A DNA stretch of 64,000 nt from Raphanus sativus (GCF_000801105.2 NC_079516.1:50265265-50329264), one strand, 5' to 3'. Counted from the first letter of the stretch, positions 11,395-23,840 are shown. The notes: generated by a model from the sequence alone, not told the origin. Translations and numbers: made by a program.

Positions 11395-12671
11395 GAAAGA
11401 CCAAAGAAACTTGAATACAAGAAAAAAAATGTCATCTAAATGAACATCCGCTAATCCGAATTGCTTACAAGCTTGCTGGAGCTCATCTCTAGTATATATA
11501 GCCACTACCATCTTTATCAAAGTAAGAAAAACAGTGAACAAATGGTCTTCTTTCTCTATTTTATTTAAATGCACCATTGCTGCTATAAACTCTCCATAGG
11601 CTTATCTATATCCACCTGAAAATGTGTGTTTCCAAATGATTTGATAGCTTTGTATAACCTATAGTCAAAAGGCAAGTAGAGAACTAAGACTTACTGCTTG
11701 CATTAGTCCTAATATTTCTAAATCTTCAAGGTTAGGGCTAACTCTGTCTAATCCTTTCTCGAGTTCTTCTAAAGTTATGTGTCTGTTTCTATCATTTTGA
11801 ACATCTCTTTCACTCCTGCTATCTCTTCCTCTGACAAGGTCTCTGCTATCTCCTGAATGAATCTCCATATAACAGCATGTCTCGTAAAGATACATTGGTT
11901 AAACTGCAAAGTTACTATAAATAGTTCACCCTGATAGCAATTTTGTTGAGCTTGTTCATGGCTGAGAACTGTTTCAAACGACTTAGGACAGCAGAATTAT
12001 CAACAAAACAGAGCGAACCAAAGTCACTAACCTTGAGTGCTGCTTTTTCATCTCCACTAACAAACAAGAAGTTCTCAGGCTTAAGATAACGGTGCATCAC
12101 ACCAAGAGAATGACAAGCTTGGGTAATGGTAACACCGACGATGATCCTCCCAAGCTCAGCAGCTTTTCTCTCAGTGTAATGACCTCTCTGTATAATCCTA
12201 TCGAACAGCTCTCCACATGCACAAATCTCCATCACGATCTGGATCACGTCAGGATGTCCAGACAAGTGATGCCATTATCGGAATCTCTCTTCTTACGTCT
12301 TACACATCTTCAGGGGTCGTCAGTTTCCTCTTAGCGATGGTTTTTTGCAAGCTATTTCTTGACCTAACTTTCTCCCCAAGCTATAGGTTTCCTTGAGATT
12401 CTCTGTTTTCCTCCCATGTGCTGAGTCTATCTGTAGACCCACGCTCGCCATTAGTTTCGTATGCGCCTCTCTAGGAGTTGGTACCGCCGGTGGAGCCGGA
12501 TCCAAGGCGGAGGAAGCGTCTTCATAGCCGCCGTTAACGCTCTTCTTCCGGCTGATGTGGTCTTTGTTGCTCGTAAGGCTCTCTTTTGGTTTCTGGTTAC
12601 GCCAAACAGCGGCACTAACGGACTGAATGAACCCACTAGCGTTTAGCTGGACCCACGCATGTGTTTTCCAT
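11395..12671 (-). pseudogene. Calcium-dependent protein kinase pseudogene (CPK20-like)
   Basis: On the minus strand the order of an Arabidopsis group-I CDPK is preserved but broken. From 12671 it reads MENTCVGP (the family's MGNTCVGP with the myristoylated Gly2 lost), then [15 protein letters not shown]. Next comes [20 protein letters not shown] with SLGRKLGQ, after which the ATP-loop region is deleted. The kinase N-lobe and catalytic loop follow ([34 protein letters not shown], where HRD has become HRY). The C-lobe is missing, and a junction-segment piece ([16 protein letters not shown]) is retained. EF-hand fragments remain ([34 protein letters not shown]). Frames change several times. Loss of the activation segment, the C-lobe and the catalytic Asp makes it inactive. 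Its place between NF-YB1 and PHT1;4 fits CPK20. Confidence 0.9.
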
Positions 12672-12721
12672 TCAAGTTGTTTAACCTAATTCACAAAACC
12701 TATTTTTTGTTCTTGTCATTG

Positions 12722-12723
<2 letters not shown>

Positions 12724-12790
<67 letters not shown>
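12724..12790. repeat. (CT)n microsatellite, about 33 units
   Basis: An uninterrupted CT dinucleotide tract lies about 50 bp beyond the former start codon of the kinase pseudogene, in what would have been its leader. CT-rich tracts are common in plant leaders; this one is long and probably length-variable. Confidence 0.97.
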
Positions 12791-12794
<4 letters not shown>

Positions 12795-14427
12795 GCTTCC
12801 AGCGATCGCCGTTTCTCTCCAAGATCGAAACACACAAACCATTCAATAGCGTACACAAATCCATCGATGCGGAAACGTGAGATGATCACAGTAACCGGTT
12901 GATCCTAGCTTTTGCAGCTTATTCTTTCTTGCGCCAGAAGCAAAGTTTTCTTGATAAAAGTTAGGTCGAAGGGTTTTGCTTCCGAGAAAGGTTCATGAGT
13001 TTTTAGCAAAAAAAAAAAAAAAAAAGGTTCATGGGTCGATGCTGATCAGAGGAGAAGAAGAGGAAATGAGAGGATAAGGAGGATGATGATGAACAGTGTA
13101 GTGGTCGTAGTATGCCCATCCTCTGGCATGAGCCAATAACCAAAAGGCTGGGGACATTTCTTTCTCCATAACTAAATTGTACTGAACCAAATTTTATAAA
13201 TAAAATTTTATCTCTAGAAGGAAAGAAAAAGTAAAACCAGGTCAGAATAGAGAACCATAATACTATTAATAAAACGAAATATTCAAAAATCCAAAATATT
13301 TGAATATTTTTGATTCAAAATATTTGAAATTATGCTAATTATCCAGATTTTTATCTGAACAATCCAAATTACCCAATATATAATCTGAAAATCTAAATTA
13401 TTCAACGTTTTATTATCCAAACAGAACTAAAAACCAAATTAACTGAATCAAACAAAATTTTATAAATAACCAAATAATTCATAATCTATAGAACAAAAAA
13501 ATCGAAAACCAAAAAAAAATATAGAAAACTGAAATATTCAAACCAAAACCAAATGCTTGTGTATCTCAAAAGTATGAGGATGCTCTTGAAATACGTTCAG
13601 AGATTAATAGTAAAGACATTTTTCTATTATGACGTGATGAATTGTCTTTTTATAATTCAGCATTAACAGCATTTTAGTTACATTCCAGTTTAGCGTGAGC
13701 AAATTAGACTTTGGATATGTGCTATATAATGTTAGCATTTGGTTTTCCATTGGTCTCATTTTGTGACATAATTATGCAAACTATCCCAGTGGCTATATGA
13801 AGTTGGGAAGATGCCCGACTCTTGAATTTGAAATATTACCCCCCCCCCCCCCACCCCACCCCGCCCCACACAATTATTGTTATTTGTTCCAAATCTCGCA
13901 TTGATTTTAAATTTCTTTCTTCCTTTAATTCCATATCTGTTGACTAACATACACATAGAAATTCTCAAAACAAAAGTTAATGTTGTCAAATACTGTAGTA
14001 TTCATTTGTGTTGCAGTAGCATTACTATGATTACTTAGATGAAGACTAAAAATGCTTTTTTACTGTGAACCCACGTTCATGGTATATTAAACATGATAAA
14101 AAGAAATTTCAACAAGAGTATGAATGAAGGTTCAAGGAAAGAAATATATTCCATGCCTTTTCACTTAGCTGTAACAACATGTCTTCTATAAATAAAATGT
14201 AAAATTAACAAGACTAATATGTTGGAAAGAATCATGAAGCCTCCACTTTTACTTTTGCTGTTAAACGAACCTTCCCTTTAAACAATGGCCTTTGGTATTG
14301 GAAGGTCCACTAATAACAAAATATAAATATATAATAAGAAACATAGTTGGGCTTTTTCTTTATTCCCCTGCAATCACATGGAAGCCGACATGAGTGGGTT
14401 TCGGACTTAGGAATCATGAGAAGCTAA
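12791..14427. other. Gene-free AT-rich spacer
   Basis: No gene is recognisable. 13250-13550 is an A/T-rich stretch of repeated CAAAATATTTGAA-like phrases, probably transposon debris. 13840-13865 is a C-tract with interspersed A and G. An 18-base A-run lies at about 13008-13025. Confidence 0.5.
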
Positions 14428-14647
14428 GAGCATCCACAATGGTGGATTCCATTGTGGAGTCTTTAGAGACTATTTTAGTATTTTTTTTTTTTATTGAATA
14501 GATAAGGATTCTTAGCAAAATAAGCAGTCCAATGGTGGATTCCTTTTAAGAATCCTTAGGAGAAAAAAGTTTTTTTTGTTAAACATATGAAGAACAAGAA
14601 CAGAGTAAGACAACACTAAACAATGATTCAATATTCATTTCTTATGT

Positions 14648-14945
14648 TTAAACAAGTCTGAGAGAAGTCCCAAGTAACTTTGTTTGACAACAACAAGTAA
14701 AGGTTACCTCGTCTGATCCACATGCTCTCACAAAACTTGGCTGGAAACAAGTAAATAAACAGATTCCAGGCACCAACTGCTTCATCTTCTCGTTGCCACC
14801 AGCATGATCCCTTCCAACAAGGATGCTCACGAGGATGCTAACCTGTTTCGCATCTGACATGCCCATCGACAACAACTCATCCATAATTGCCTCCCAAATG
14901 AGCTGGCCTCGGAAGAAAAGCCGTGTTCCGTTCTGAGAAGAGAGA
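14648..14945 (-). other. Unidentified coding-like fragment inside the Pack-type element
   Basis: The minus strand stays open from about 14939 (NGTRLFFRGQLIWEAIMDEL) through an ATG at 14882-14884 to a stop at 14648, with stretches such as LLSMGMSDAKQV. The look is that of a captured exon, like its neighbours in the same element. I could not assign a family. Confidence 0.35.
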
Positions 14946-15109
14946 AAACATGAAACTTAAGCATCCCTTTTTTTGCCTTGGATAGATTTTGACACTAAGG
15001 AGTAACATCCTCTGCAAACAACAACGAAGCACACACTGTTAGAAATGCTCAAAACATGTTAAGCCCAAGATCTTAGATGTTGCTAATGCGAGCTTTTACC
15101 AATGCGGCC

Positions 15110-15262
15110 AATTTTGATGCCAGAACGGGCAAGAGCTCTGAGAGCAGACTGAGCACCAGGACCAGTGGCACGGAGCTTCACGTGCATTGAGGTGATTCCA
15201 AGCTCCTTGCATCTCTGAGCAACGTCTTGTGCAGCAAGCATAGCTGCGTAGGTTAACAAGGA
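15110..15262 (-). pseudogene. Captured fragment of ribosomal protein S14 (uS11)
   Basis: The minus strand reads [30 protein letters not shown], then [20 protein letters not shown]. This is the middle of cytosolic 40S protein S14, which lines the platform near the mRNA exit site. The six-residue GNKTKT segment between RATG and PGAQ is deleted. The fragment ends at a GT that matches a splice donor after KIGRI-G, so the source was genomic DNA with introns rather than cDNA. The N-terminus and basic C-terminal tail are absent. Confidence 0.88.
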
Positions 15263-15590
15263 CATGACACTAAATCAGAAAGTATATCCATTTATTTATC
15301 AGCTACCGCTGCAGTGACAGCCTAGAGAAACTAAACAGATCACAAACCTATAGCTAGATCAAGAAGCAAAAAGAGAAGGCAATCATCACAGAGTACCTGC
15401 AGCGACGTATCCATAAGCACTTCAAATTCGCAAAGCTTTATGCAAAGAAGAGTATACACAAACATACACATACCAATACATGACCATTCTTTTGTTGGCT
15501 TTTGTATTGAATCTGAACGGAAACATATATGAAATTAAACACAGATAAATGAAAGCATCACAAATCTTAAGAGAATGAGTAATAGAGTAC

Positions 15591-15652
15591 CTCTCTTGTG
15601 CCATAAACAGCCGCAATTACTTTTGTATTACCCATCCCGTAAACAGCAGAAC
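15591..15652 (-). pseudogene. Captured fragment of exosome subunit RRP41
   Basis: The minus strand reads SSAVYGMGNTKVIAAVYGTR-E and then a GTACTC splice donor. This matches the N-terminal strand region of the RNase PH-like core exosome subunit RRP41 (family form SAVFEMGNTKVIAAVYGPRE). Only one exon piece is visible. It lies upstream of the S14 piece in the same orientation, so a transcript from the right end could join both. Confidence 0.75.
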
Positions 15653-16225
15653 TAGACAAGAACAACAAGTTTGATTTTTTAATTCATGCAAGTGCCAAAT
15701 TAGAACTGAGATAAAAGATAGGAAAAAGATCAGTGTTTACCCGTTTGCCCTGGAAACAACTTAATTACTCATTCAGATCGTTTGTGAGATTGGGACTGAT
15801 CTCAATCAAAGCTTCTATTCCATATCGATGGCTCTGGCGGAAGGGGAACAGTGGTAAGAGCCTTCAATCACTTGAACGAAAGTTTCTGGATTCGATGAAG
15901 ATCGTATCGACGTGACGGAGAGAGAGGATCTCGTCGCGAGAGAGAGGATGAGTATTGACGGAGAGAGAGAGAGGAGAAGTTGTGTTGAAATTAAATGAGG
16001 TTATGGATGCGAAGAAGAATTGGGAAGTGAATGGGAAGTGAGGAAGAAGAATTGAACAGGGAGAAAAGAGCGAGATGGATGAGCAGAAGAGTTAAGGATC
16101 AAATCCTTAATTCCCTTAGCTAAGGATTCATTCTTAGCTACAGGAATTGTTTTAATATTTTTTTAATCCATTTAGCTTAGGAATTGATGCTAAGGATTTG
16201 CTAACATCCTCCGTTGCAGGTGGTC

Positions 16226-17833
16226 TAACAATCATACTTGATAGTTGATACTGAGTTTTAGTGGTAGCATTTACAATTAACAATGTCTTATATATTTTAT
16301 GATATTGACAACGTATTGCGACATACGTGGGATAGTATTTTTAACTATAAAAAGTTAAATAATTTTTAAGTGAATAATATTAATGTATTTAATAAAACGT
16401 TTTTAAGTATACAAAATTTACATATACAATCTTGGTTGCTGAAAACACCTCTTAGTAATTGGGAAAAGATATACTATCAAAAATTTATATATCATCGAGT
16501 TTCGACAAATATTCGAGTGTCTCATCAAATAAAAGAACTATAGTATTCTTTATACAAAATTGCGTTTATATTCTACAGTACCTGTATTATATATGATGTA
16601 CATACTACAAATTTTGCAAGGACTTCAACTACAAACTCCTTGTTACCACTCAACAACAGAGAGATCCTGCTCGGCCTCAACTATCTGCTATTTACAAGAG
16701 TTGGAGAAAGAGAAACCATCAAATCATCTATAACGTTAACTACATCTCCCCTCTTACTCAACTCTGATTCCTAGTGACATGTTGGTACGAAATCAAATTC
16801 AAACACCTGGTACACAAGATGCAACAATGGTTGCTAAAATTACTGTTTTGGTTAAGAAAATCTATATACTGAATATTTTCGTCTACATGATAGTAAGCAG
16901 TCGTCATATGTTATTATTAATAACAAATTTTGGTTATCCACATTTTCCATTGGTGCTCACTACCAATATAATTCAACTAGCTAGGTAACAATAATGTTGA
17001 ATTAATATGCAAACTTGGATCTGATCTATTTGGTCAGGTTCTATTAAACTGTAGGTGGGTGTAATTTTCACCCCCACTTTTGTGGACTTTTGATGGTTTA
17101 TTTGTCCTTCCTCTCATTTTGGAGTGTGTAACTGTAGTGTAGTATAATTTTCAGTCAATAAGAACTGTTTCTTCCAAATTACATATAAAATCATTTAACA
17201 AAAAAAAAGAATAAATTAATATATGTATGTCTTTTCTCCTTCAGTTAAGTAGTTTTAGTTTCAATAGTGCTATTTTGGGATACTTTTCCTAAAATTAAAC
17301 GTATAAACGTATTGCAGAACTAGGATGCCGAAAAACTTTTGTTACGTGAAAATCCGACCCCGTTACCTTTTTGATGCCACGAACGGTCGAAGACAGAAGA
17401 GTGGCAACTTTGAGTTTAAGCTAAAAGCAAGATTCTATAAGCTACAAAGTTGGGGTGTGTGTGAACTATCAACGCTTTTAGCCAACCTCATGCATAAGCG
17501 AATACGCATTATAGCCGTATAGGTAACACTTAAGTATTATTCTTGCTGAAAATAGCGAACAATAATTCCCAGCCATAATATTGTCAACTTTTCCGACTCT
17601 ATCTGTCCTTTTCATGGCCTTTAAGTTTCACACATAATATTTCTCTGCATTTTGTTTAATATTTACCGAAAACTTTGAATTCCAAATATCCTTTTTTCTT
17701 CATGATTAACTAAACCGATTAAATGTTAGGCATTGGGATGCCTTCCGTTTACACAGTTTAACACAAGTTGTAGAAGTATCGTTTTGTCTAGACTTTCAAA
17801 AATCGGCTTGATATTTAACTTTGAATTATTTTT
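16226..17833. other. Gene-free spacer
   Basis: AT-rich sequence without a recognisable gene. A 65-codon open stretch at 17325-17522 has no similarity that I recognise and no gene context. Confidence 0.45.
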
Positions 17834-18442
17834 GGGTTCACCCCATACGCTGAACCTCTAGATTCACCAACCAATAAGATTATGTCATTTAAAATTTAGT
17901 ATCTTTTAAAAAAGGAAACAAAATATTATCGAATTATATTATACTTTCAAAATAAAAATTAAACAAAAATTATACTAATCACAAAAACAAAATTTTTTAA
18001 TCTAAAAAAATATTTTCAAAAAATATTTTTAACGTTCCTAACAAACATTAAATCTTAGACTTTTGGATAACAAGAATTTCGGATTTACCCAAGGGTTTAG
18101 GTTTATCCAAAGGTTTAAGGTTTAGGATTATGATTTAGAGTATAGTTTTTTTGTTGATTGTGTTATAATTAGTTTTTTTAAATCAAAGTTTTATAATTTA
18201 TCCAAAGGTTTACTAAAAGATTTAGGGTTTAACATTTAGAGATTAGTGTTTTTTTGTGGTATTTATTTTTTTCTGAAAAAATACTTATTTTTTGCATTTA
18301 GTATTATTTTATTTATTTTTACTTTTTTTATTTTTAAAATGTAATATAATTTGGCAATTTTTTTTTTTCAAAAGATGTCAAATTTGAAATAACTAAATCT
18401 TATTGGTGGTGAATGTATAGTTTCACCCTATGGGTTGAACCC
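17834..18442. mobile_element. MITE with ~75-bp terminal inverted repeats
   Basis: The left end (GGGTTCACCCCATAC, later CACCAACCAATAAGAT) is matched by the reverse complement of the right end (GGGTTCAACCCATAGG, later CACCACCAATAAGAT). Similarity continues inward for about 75 bp to TATCTTTT/CATCTTTT. The interior has degenerate TTTAGGGTTTA-like phrases and no coding sequence. No clean target-site duplication was found, so the ends are approximate and the superfamily is unassigned. Confidence 0.65.
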
Positions 18443-20966
18443 CTCTTTGACTTTTGGCACTGACCAGAAGGTCCAGAACTTAAATATCTTTTGAGTCGAC
18501 ATTTTACCAACTAAATATAATTTATGTACTTGACGTTTTGTCATCAGTGATTCACACCGTCTCCAAAACCAAAATAATTTTTTTTGGACTTCAAATGAAT
18601 AATTAATTTAGGAACATCGTTCAAATATAATTATTTTCCGCGTGACAGTAAAACAAATAAGAATTGATATCTAAAACAGAAGTCATGATTTCTTTTATGT
18701 GTGATTTTTTAATTTGGTTCATCACTTATAAAGTTTATTAAATATATTTATTAAGACTAATATTAAATATAAACTTTAAAATACTCTAATCACAATATCT
18801 TTTGATATCTTTTCATTTTGAATATACACATATTTATTTAAATTTTTTGACAAATCTGTTTTAAAAGATTTTTACAAGATCTTTTTTTTCGAAAATATAT
18901 TTAAATATTTTTACTAATTTCGAAATTAGTTTGAAATATTATTATACCATATATATCATATTTTATCTATTATATAATCAATCAATCATATTTAAAGAAA
19001 ACTTTATGTTGAGATAAATGTAATAAAATTGTATTAAATTGATAAATTTATATATTTTATTTTTGTAAGTATAAAATATTTATGTTCAAAAATAAAATCT
19101 AATACGTTAGTAGACGGGTTAATATTAGTAAAATATATAATACATGTATAAAATTAACATGTATTTCATTAAAACTAATAATATAAAGTCTTTGTAACTA
19201 CTTTTAATCATGATATCTTTCCATTTTAAATCTAAATATATATATTTTATATATTATATTTTAAAAATCTAATAAATCTGTGTAAAAATATTTTAAAGTG
19301 AAACATTTAAACTATATCCTATTTTATCTACTTTATAGTCATAATCATCATGTTAAAATACAATTATTATATTAAACTAAATATGATAAAATTATATTAA
19401 ATTCATAAATTTTATTTCCATAAATATAAACTATTATTTTAAAAATATAATATTGATGACAGAACAATTTAAAATTAGCAAACTATATAATACATATCTA
19501 AAATTAACATATCTTAGACTTTTTTATATACAATTATATATTATATAAAATGAATAAACATAAAAATATTGGTAAAAGAAAATCCAACTTTGAAGTACGG
19601 GTCAGAATTTACCAAAACCTAAATACAAAATAATTTTCAAATATATTTTCTCATGAATATATTACTTGCTTAATAACTAAATGAAAATACAATACGATAA
19701 ATATATAATAAGAAGTGACAAATTCATACGATTTTAAATAGTTAACTAATTATAATATGTAAATTATAAAAATTATTGTATATGAAATAGTTATATAATA
19801 ATATAAATAGATGATTAATGTTAAAATATAAACTATTTATGTTCTAGAACAAATATCTATGTATATTTTGGAAACAAACATCAGCGCGATTGCGTGGAAG
19901 AAGATCTAGTTGTTATTAAGGGTTTGTCATTACTCTCACGACATCCACGCATCAACCTTCTGTCTAACTGTCTTAGTTTATTGGGCCAAAAAGAGTTGAC
20001 CGTATCCTCGTCCACTCTATTATTGCTGACGTGATCATTTATGGAGAAATGAAAGAAGTAAATGACGAAAAGAAAATTATCAGCAGTTTTTAAAAAATTG
20101 GTGTGGACACTGATATTATTTTCTTCTTCATATCTTTACTATTGTCAGTTTCTTCTTGTATCTTTTCCTAATTTCAAGAGTAATTAAGATTCTATTACAA
20201 GTTTCTTTGAGAAAAGAAAAGTTTAATGTTCTTTATAGAAAAGAAGAAAATAGATTTAATGGTTTTACTTTGAGAAATATCCAAGATATTAGCAACTTTG
20301 TCAAAAATATGGACAAATATAGATCTTAAGGATTAAAATGATGGGTTAACTAATCTAAAAATAAGGTTTATAATTAAGGAAAAGAATTTGAGACTGAGAT
20401 TTTAAATTTTATAAAATAAAAATAAATATTAAAATTTTGAAAATGAAAAATTTAATTTCAAAAGTTTTTTCTTGAATTTCATAAAAAATTGAAATGTTTT
20501 TTTCAAATAGAAAAAATTGAAATTGAAAATATATAATCTGAAACTATTAAAAATTATTTATTTACTTCTATTTATATATCTATTATATATAGGGTTTTTC
20601 TTATCAAAATAAATATTTTATTCATTTTTTTTCCTATGATATCTTTCTACGACGAATAACTTGAAAAAAATCAATTTTGTAGGATGGCCCTTTTACTTTT
20701 ATTTGATTAGTTTTGTAAGATTCAAAAGCAACTAGGTAAAATCAATAAACCCTTAGCAGTTTCAATATACTAATTTAGATTTTAGACCATCCTTTAACTA
20801 TTGTTCTACATACTTTTTAAATTGTATGGTTTCGTGTCCGATGCTGGTAATTCATGTTGCTTGTAGACCTTATCAATGTGTCAAATATTTTAAGATATGC
20901 TTTGATAAATTCTGTAATAACCAGGCTATATAAAATTGGAAAAATAGTTTACAACATCTTAATGCT
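18443..20966. other. Very AT-rich region with a diverged internal direct repeat
   Basis: No gene is visible. Two segments, about 18765-19160 and 19185-19510, share the same succession of phrases (TTATCTA, ATAAAATT-TATTAAATT, TATAATACAT-TAAAATTAACAT), suggesting an old tandem duplication of a ~400-bp unit. The rest is low-complexity A/T. Confidence 0.45.
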
Positions 20967-21159
20967 CCGGGTTCGACTGGTAAGAGCCTTGAGGACCAAT
21001 TGTCATACTTTCGGATTTGACGCCAACCGGAGGCGAACTGTCCATCCATATCATTAAACGCGGTACTGGGTGTTGGGTCTTGTCCCCAGCCCAAATAAAA
21101 TCCTTCCGGGTGAAGTGGACCGCTATCTGACCAAGAACTCCGGATTATTAAAAAAAAAA
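20967..21159 (+). mobile_element. Short retroposon (SINE-like), 5'-truncated
   Basis: The insertion is bracketed by a perfect 13-bp direct repeat, ACATCTTAATGCT, at 20954-20966 and 21160-21172, and ends in an A-run. It starts at a GGTTCGACT motif resembling a pol III B box and is GC-rich compared with its surroundings. Poly-A tail, target-site duplication and lack of coding capacity fit a SINE copied by LINE machinery. The tRNA-derived head is incomplete. Confidence 0.75.
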
Positions 21160-21172
21160 ACATCTTAATGCT

Positions 21173-23199
21173 AACTCACCAAGTATAGATAGTCTTTTTT
21201 TCTAGCAACTATTTTTAAGAGAGTTTTGTCAATGAAATTAAGTCATTAGTTGGCCCAGACGTTCTATCCAGCCGTATATATAGGATAAAATGGAGTGGCA
21301 TAGATTCATGGACTATGACTCCATAACTCAAACATGCATAAATTCAAAAATATCTTTTATTTTTCTATTGTGAATCAAACATTAATGATAAGATAACGCC
21401 GGAGCCACAACTTGTTTTGGTCCTCAATCTATATTTCTCAAGATTTTTCTTTTAGGGGGATGCTCTAAGTTGTACTCATATACTTGAATAAAGTCTAAAC
21501 GTTTCAAAATCAACTTAAAAAACTGGTTATAGATCAATTATGTGACGAGTAGTAGTAGTGTATTCGTTTTCTCTTGCTAATAATGGTCTCCATGTGTGGA
21601 TGCGGAGGATTAATTACTTAGCCTAACTATATTATCAGATTAAAATATCTAACAAACATATAATTGACATAATAATAGTGTGATTAATTGATTAGACCTT
21701 GCGTAACTAGAAAAAAAAGGATCCGTCCAATGTGAACGACGGAATGTGGACATAGAAGTCAGCTTTAGAAGCAATAACATTTCAGCACATCGACGTAAGA
21801 TGTCAACACCAAAGACATCAACATTTAATTAGTCAACTGTGATATAGATAGAGTCAAGCCATTAATTTTTTTTTTTCGTTTGTTGCCTTGTTGCCATGTT
21901 GGTACTTGCTAACGTCTTAGGCGGGAAAAAAAGTAGGATACTTTTTTTGGTCAAGGAAAAAATGTAAGATACAATAATTTATAAAATAGTTTTTGAACCA
22001 AGTTTATAAAATATAACTAATAATTTATAAGCAAGTAGTTGTCCAATTTTTTCGCTTTGGGATCACAATCACCGGTCGAACACAGGCACCCATAACTGAT
22101 AATCCAACATATCATCTAAAAATAATTATCGTTTGTTACAACAAAATCATCATGAATTGAAAGAATTACATCTTGAGTCTCATCGAAATCGAATGGTAGT
22201 TGAGCAATCAGGTTGACAATTTTCCATCTGTGGAATCTTGAAAATATGTAGCTCGTAATTCTGTAGCTAGTTTCATGTGTTTATGTGATTTTTTCAACAT
22301 AGCATACGTACTAAACTAGTTGAAATTTTCTTTACATTTTTAACCCGTTTTGCTATGTAATCGAAACGGATTAGCAGATTCCATTATGTGTCTAGGGTAT
22401 CATAAAACAGATTTTTTATAGATCAAACATTCATTTTTGAGTTTTTTTTTTGACGAAGTTTTTTTGAGTTTCTTTAATAAAATAGATTAAGAAATCAATT
22501 GGTGTTGACCATTATGTTGTCGCCATATCTGTTATAGAGTTCAATATTATAAACATTTTAAATATATAGTCGTGGTCGATCGATATGCAGTCAATTTCTA
22601 GTTCTTGAAACCATATTTTTATTCTATAGTTTGTAGTCACATTTCCTTGTAACAAAATAAATGGTGTTGGTAAAAGAAAACATTTATATGATGTAAGTAT
22701 ATATTTCAAATTTATTATAGTCAATCTATAAATGAAAAAAAAAAATTTGTAGATATCTCCACTACTAAATTATTTAACGTGAAAGATACGTATATTTAAA
22801 AACAAGGATCATTAATGTATAAGAACTAAGAAGTATATACTAATAGATGGAAATTAAGATGCCATGAAAAAAAACACGTTGGGTCACGGAAGAGAAGGTA
22901 GCTTGCTGGGCTAAAGCAATTAAGCAAGAAACTTTCTGGAAATGCCTTAAAGTCTCTTACTTTCCGATACGAAACAAACCATTCCACAAGTCATGAACCT
23001 TACTCATTCCCTACAATAGGTGTTATTCCCATACGGCCATACCCAAATAATTACAATTGACATTGTAGTGTGTACTCTGTATATATATAAGAATCATGCA
23101 GTTACTCTTCTTTCGCTTTTAAAAAAGATCTGCACAGATCAAGAATTAGTAAACAATTTTTTTTTAAATTGGTAAAATAACGTTTTGCCGTACAAGCGG
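21173..23199. other. Gene-free spacer upstream of the phosphate transporter array
   Basis: AT-rich sequence with no recognisable gene, tRNA or complete transposon. Confidence 0.5.
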
Positions 23200-23840
23200 T
23201 CAAGAAAATAACTGCTTGTATCAATATTGATTTCTTCCTCTAAATACTTTTGTTCACGTCAAGATTATTTTTATTTAAATTAAAAGTTATTATTAAACTT
23301 TATAAGATAGTGTGTCATCAAATTCTAATATTTTTAAATTAAATGATTGTCTCGAATTAGACTAACATAGTGTAGTTTTTATATGAAACCGAAGTTTGAC
23401 CACACTACTAATTAAATTTATTTTGTTATACTAATTTGTAACCCCTATTTTGACTATATTGGGATTTAAAACTTATATCTGCCTAAATAACATGCCAGGG
23501 AGTAGGTATCTAGTGATTGTATTGAATGGTGAAGATCCCAATATTATAAAAATACATTAAAAACTTCGTATATCTAAGCATAGTTCATGGTCAACTACAA
23601 GTACAAAACAAGAACTTATTATTATAGTAAAACAGCTGTTTTTTGATAATAAAAGAATAATTACAGCAAAACAGAAACTTCCTGTCCTAATAATACATAA
23701 ACGAAGTAAATAAAAGTTGTAAGAAAAAGAGATAAAAAATAGTAAACGGCGTCGTTGGGGGGGAATATACCGAAACATAAAATGGAATATCTCATATAGA
23801 GTCCCTTATAAATGGTCGTTTCAAAACGCTTGTACTTTGT
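23200..23840 (+). promoter_or_regulatory. Promoter of PHT1 copy A, with P1BS-like site and TATA box
   Basis: GAATATAC at 23763-23770 fits the P1BS consensus GNATATNC bound by PHR1-type MYB factors in phosphate starvation. A TATA box (TTATAAAT) lies at about 23806-23813, some 30 bp before the probable leader start. Blocks upstream, such as AGTAGGTATCTAGTGATTG near 23501, recur in the promoter of copy B. Confidence 0.65.

Larger units (their letters stand above)
14428..16225. mobile_element. Gene-capturing PIF/Harbinger-like element (Pack-type), 1.8 kb
   Basis: The element is flanked by TAA at 14425-14427 and 16226-16228. The ends are imperfect 15-bp inverted repeats, GAGCATCCACAATGG and (right end reverse-complemented) GACCACCTGCAACGG, 10 of 15 matching. 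The left end resembles the TIR of rice mPing, a Tourist MITE. Subterminal regions carry repeated GGATTC/AAGGATT phrases. There is no transposase. The interior holds minus-strand fragments of at least two host genes, RRP41 (15591-15652) and ribosomal protein S14 (15110-15262), plus an unidentified coding-like piece (14648-14945). Acquisition of host exons is known for Pack-MULEs and has been described for other DNA transposons, including PIF/Harbinger types. Confidence 0.75.

Noticed and set aside
12461..12880. Plus-strand open frames including a poly-Leu/Ser stretch over the CT repeat
   Set aside because: Low-complexity translation of the microsatellite and antisense of the CPK20 relic.
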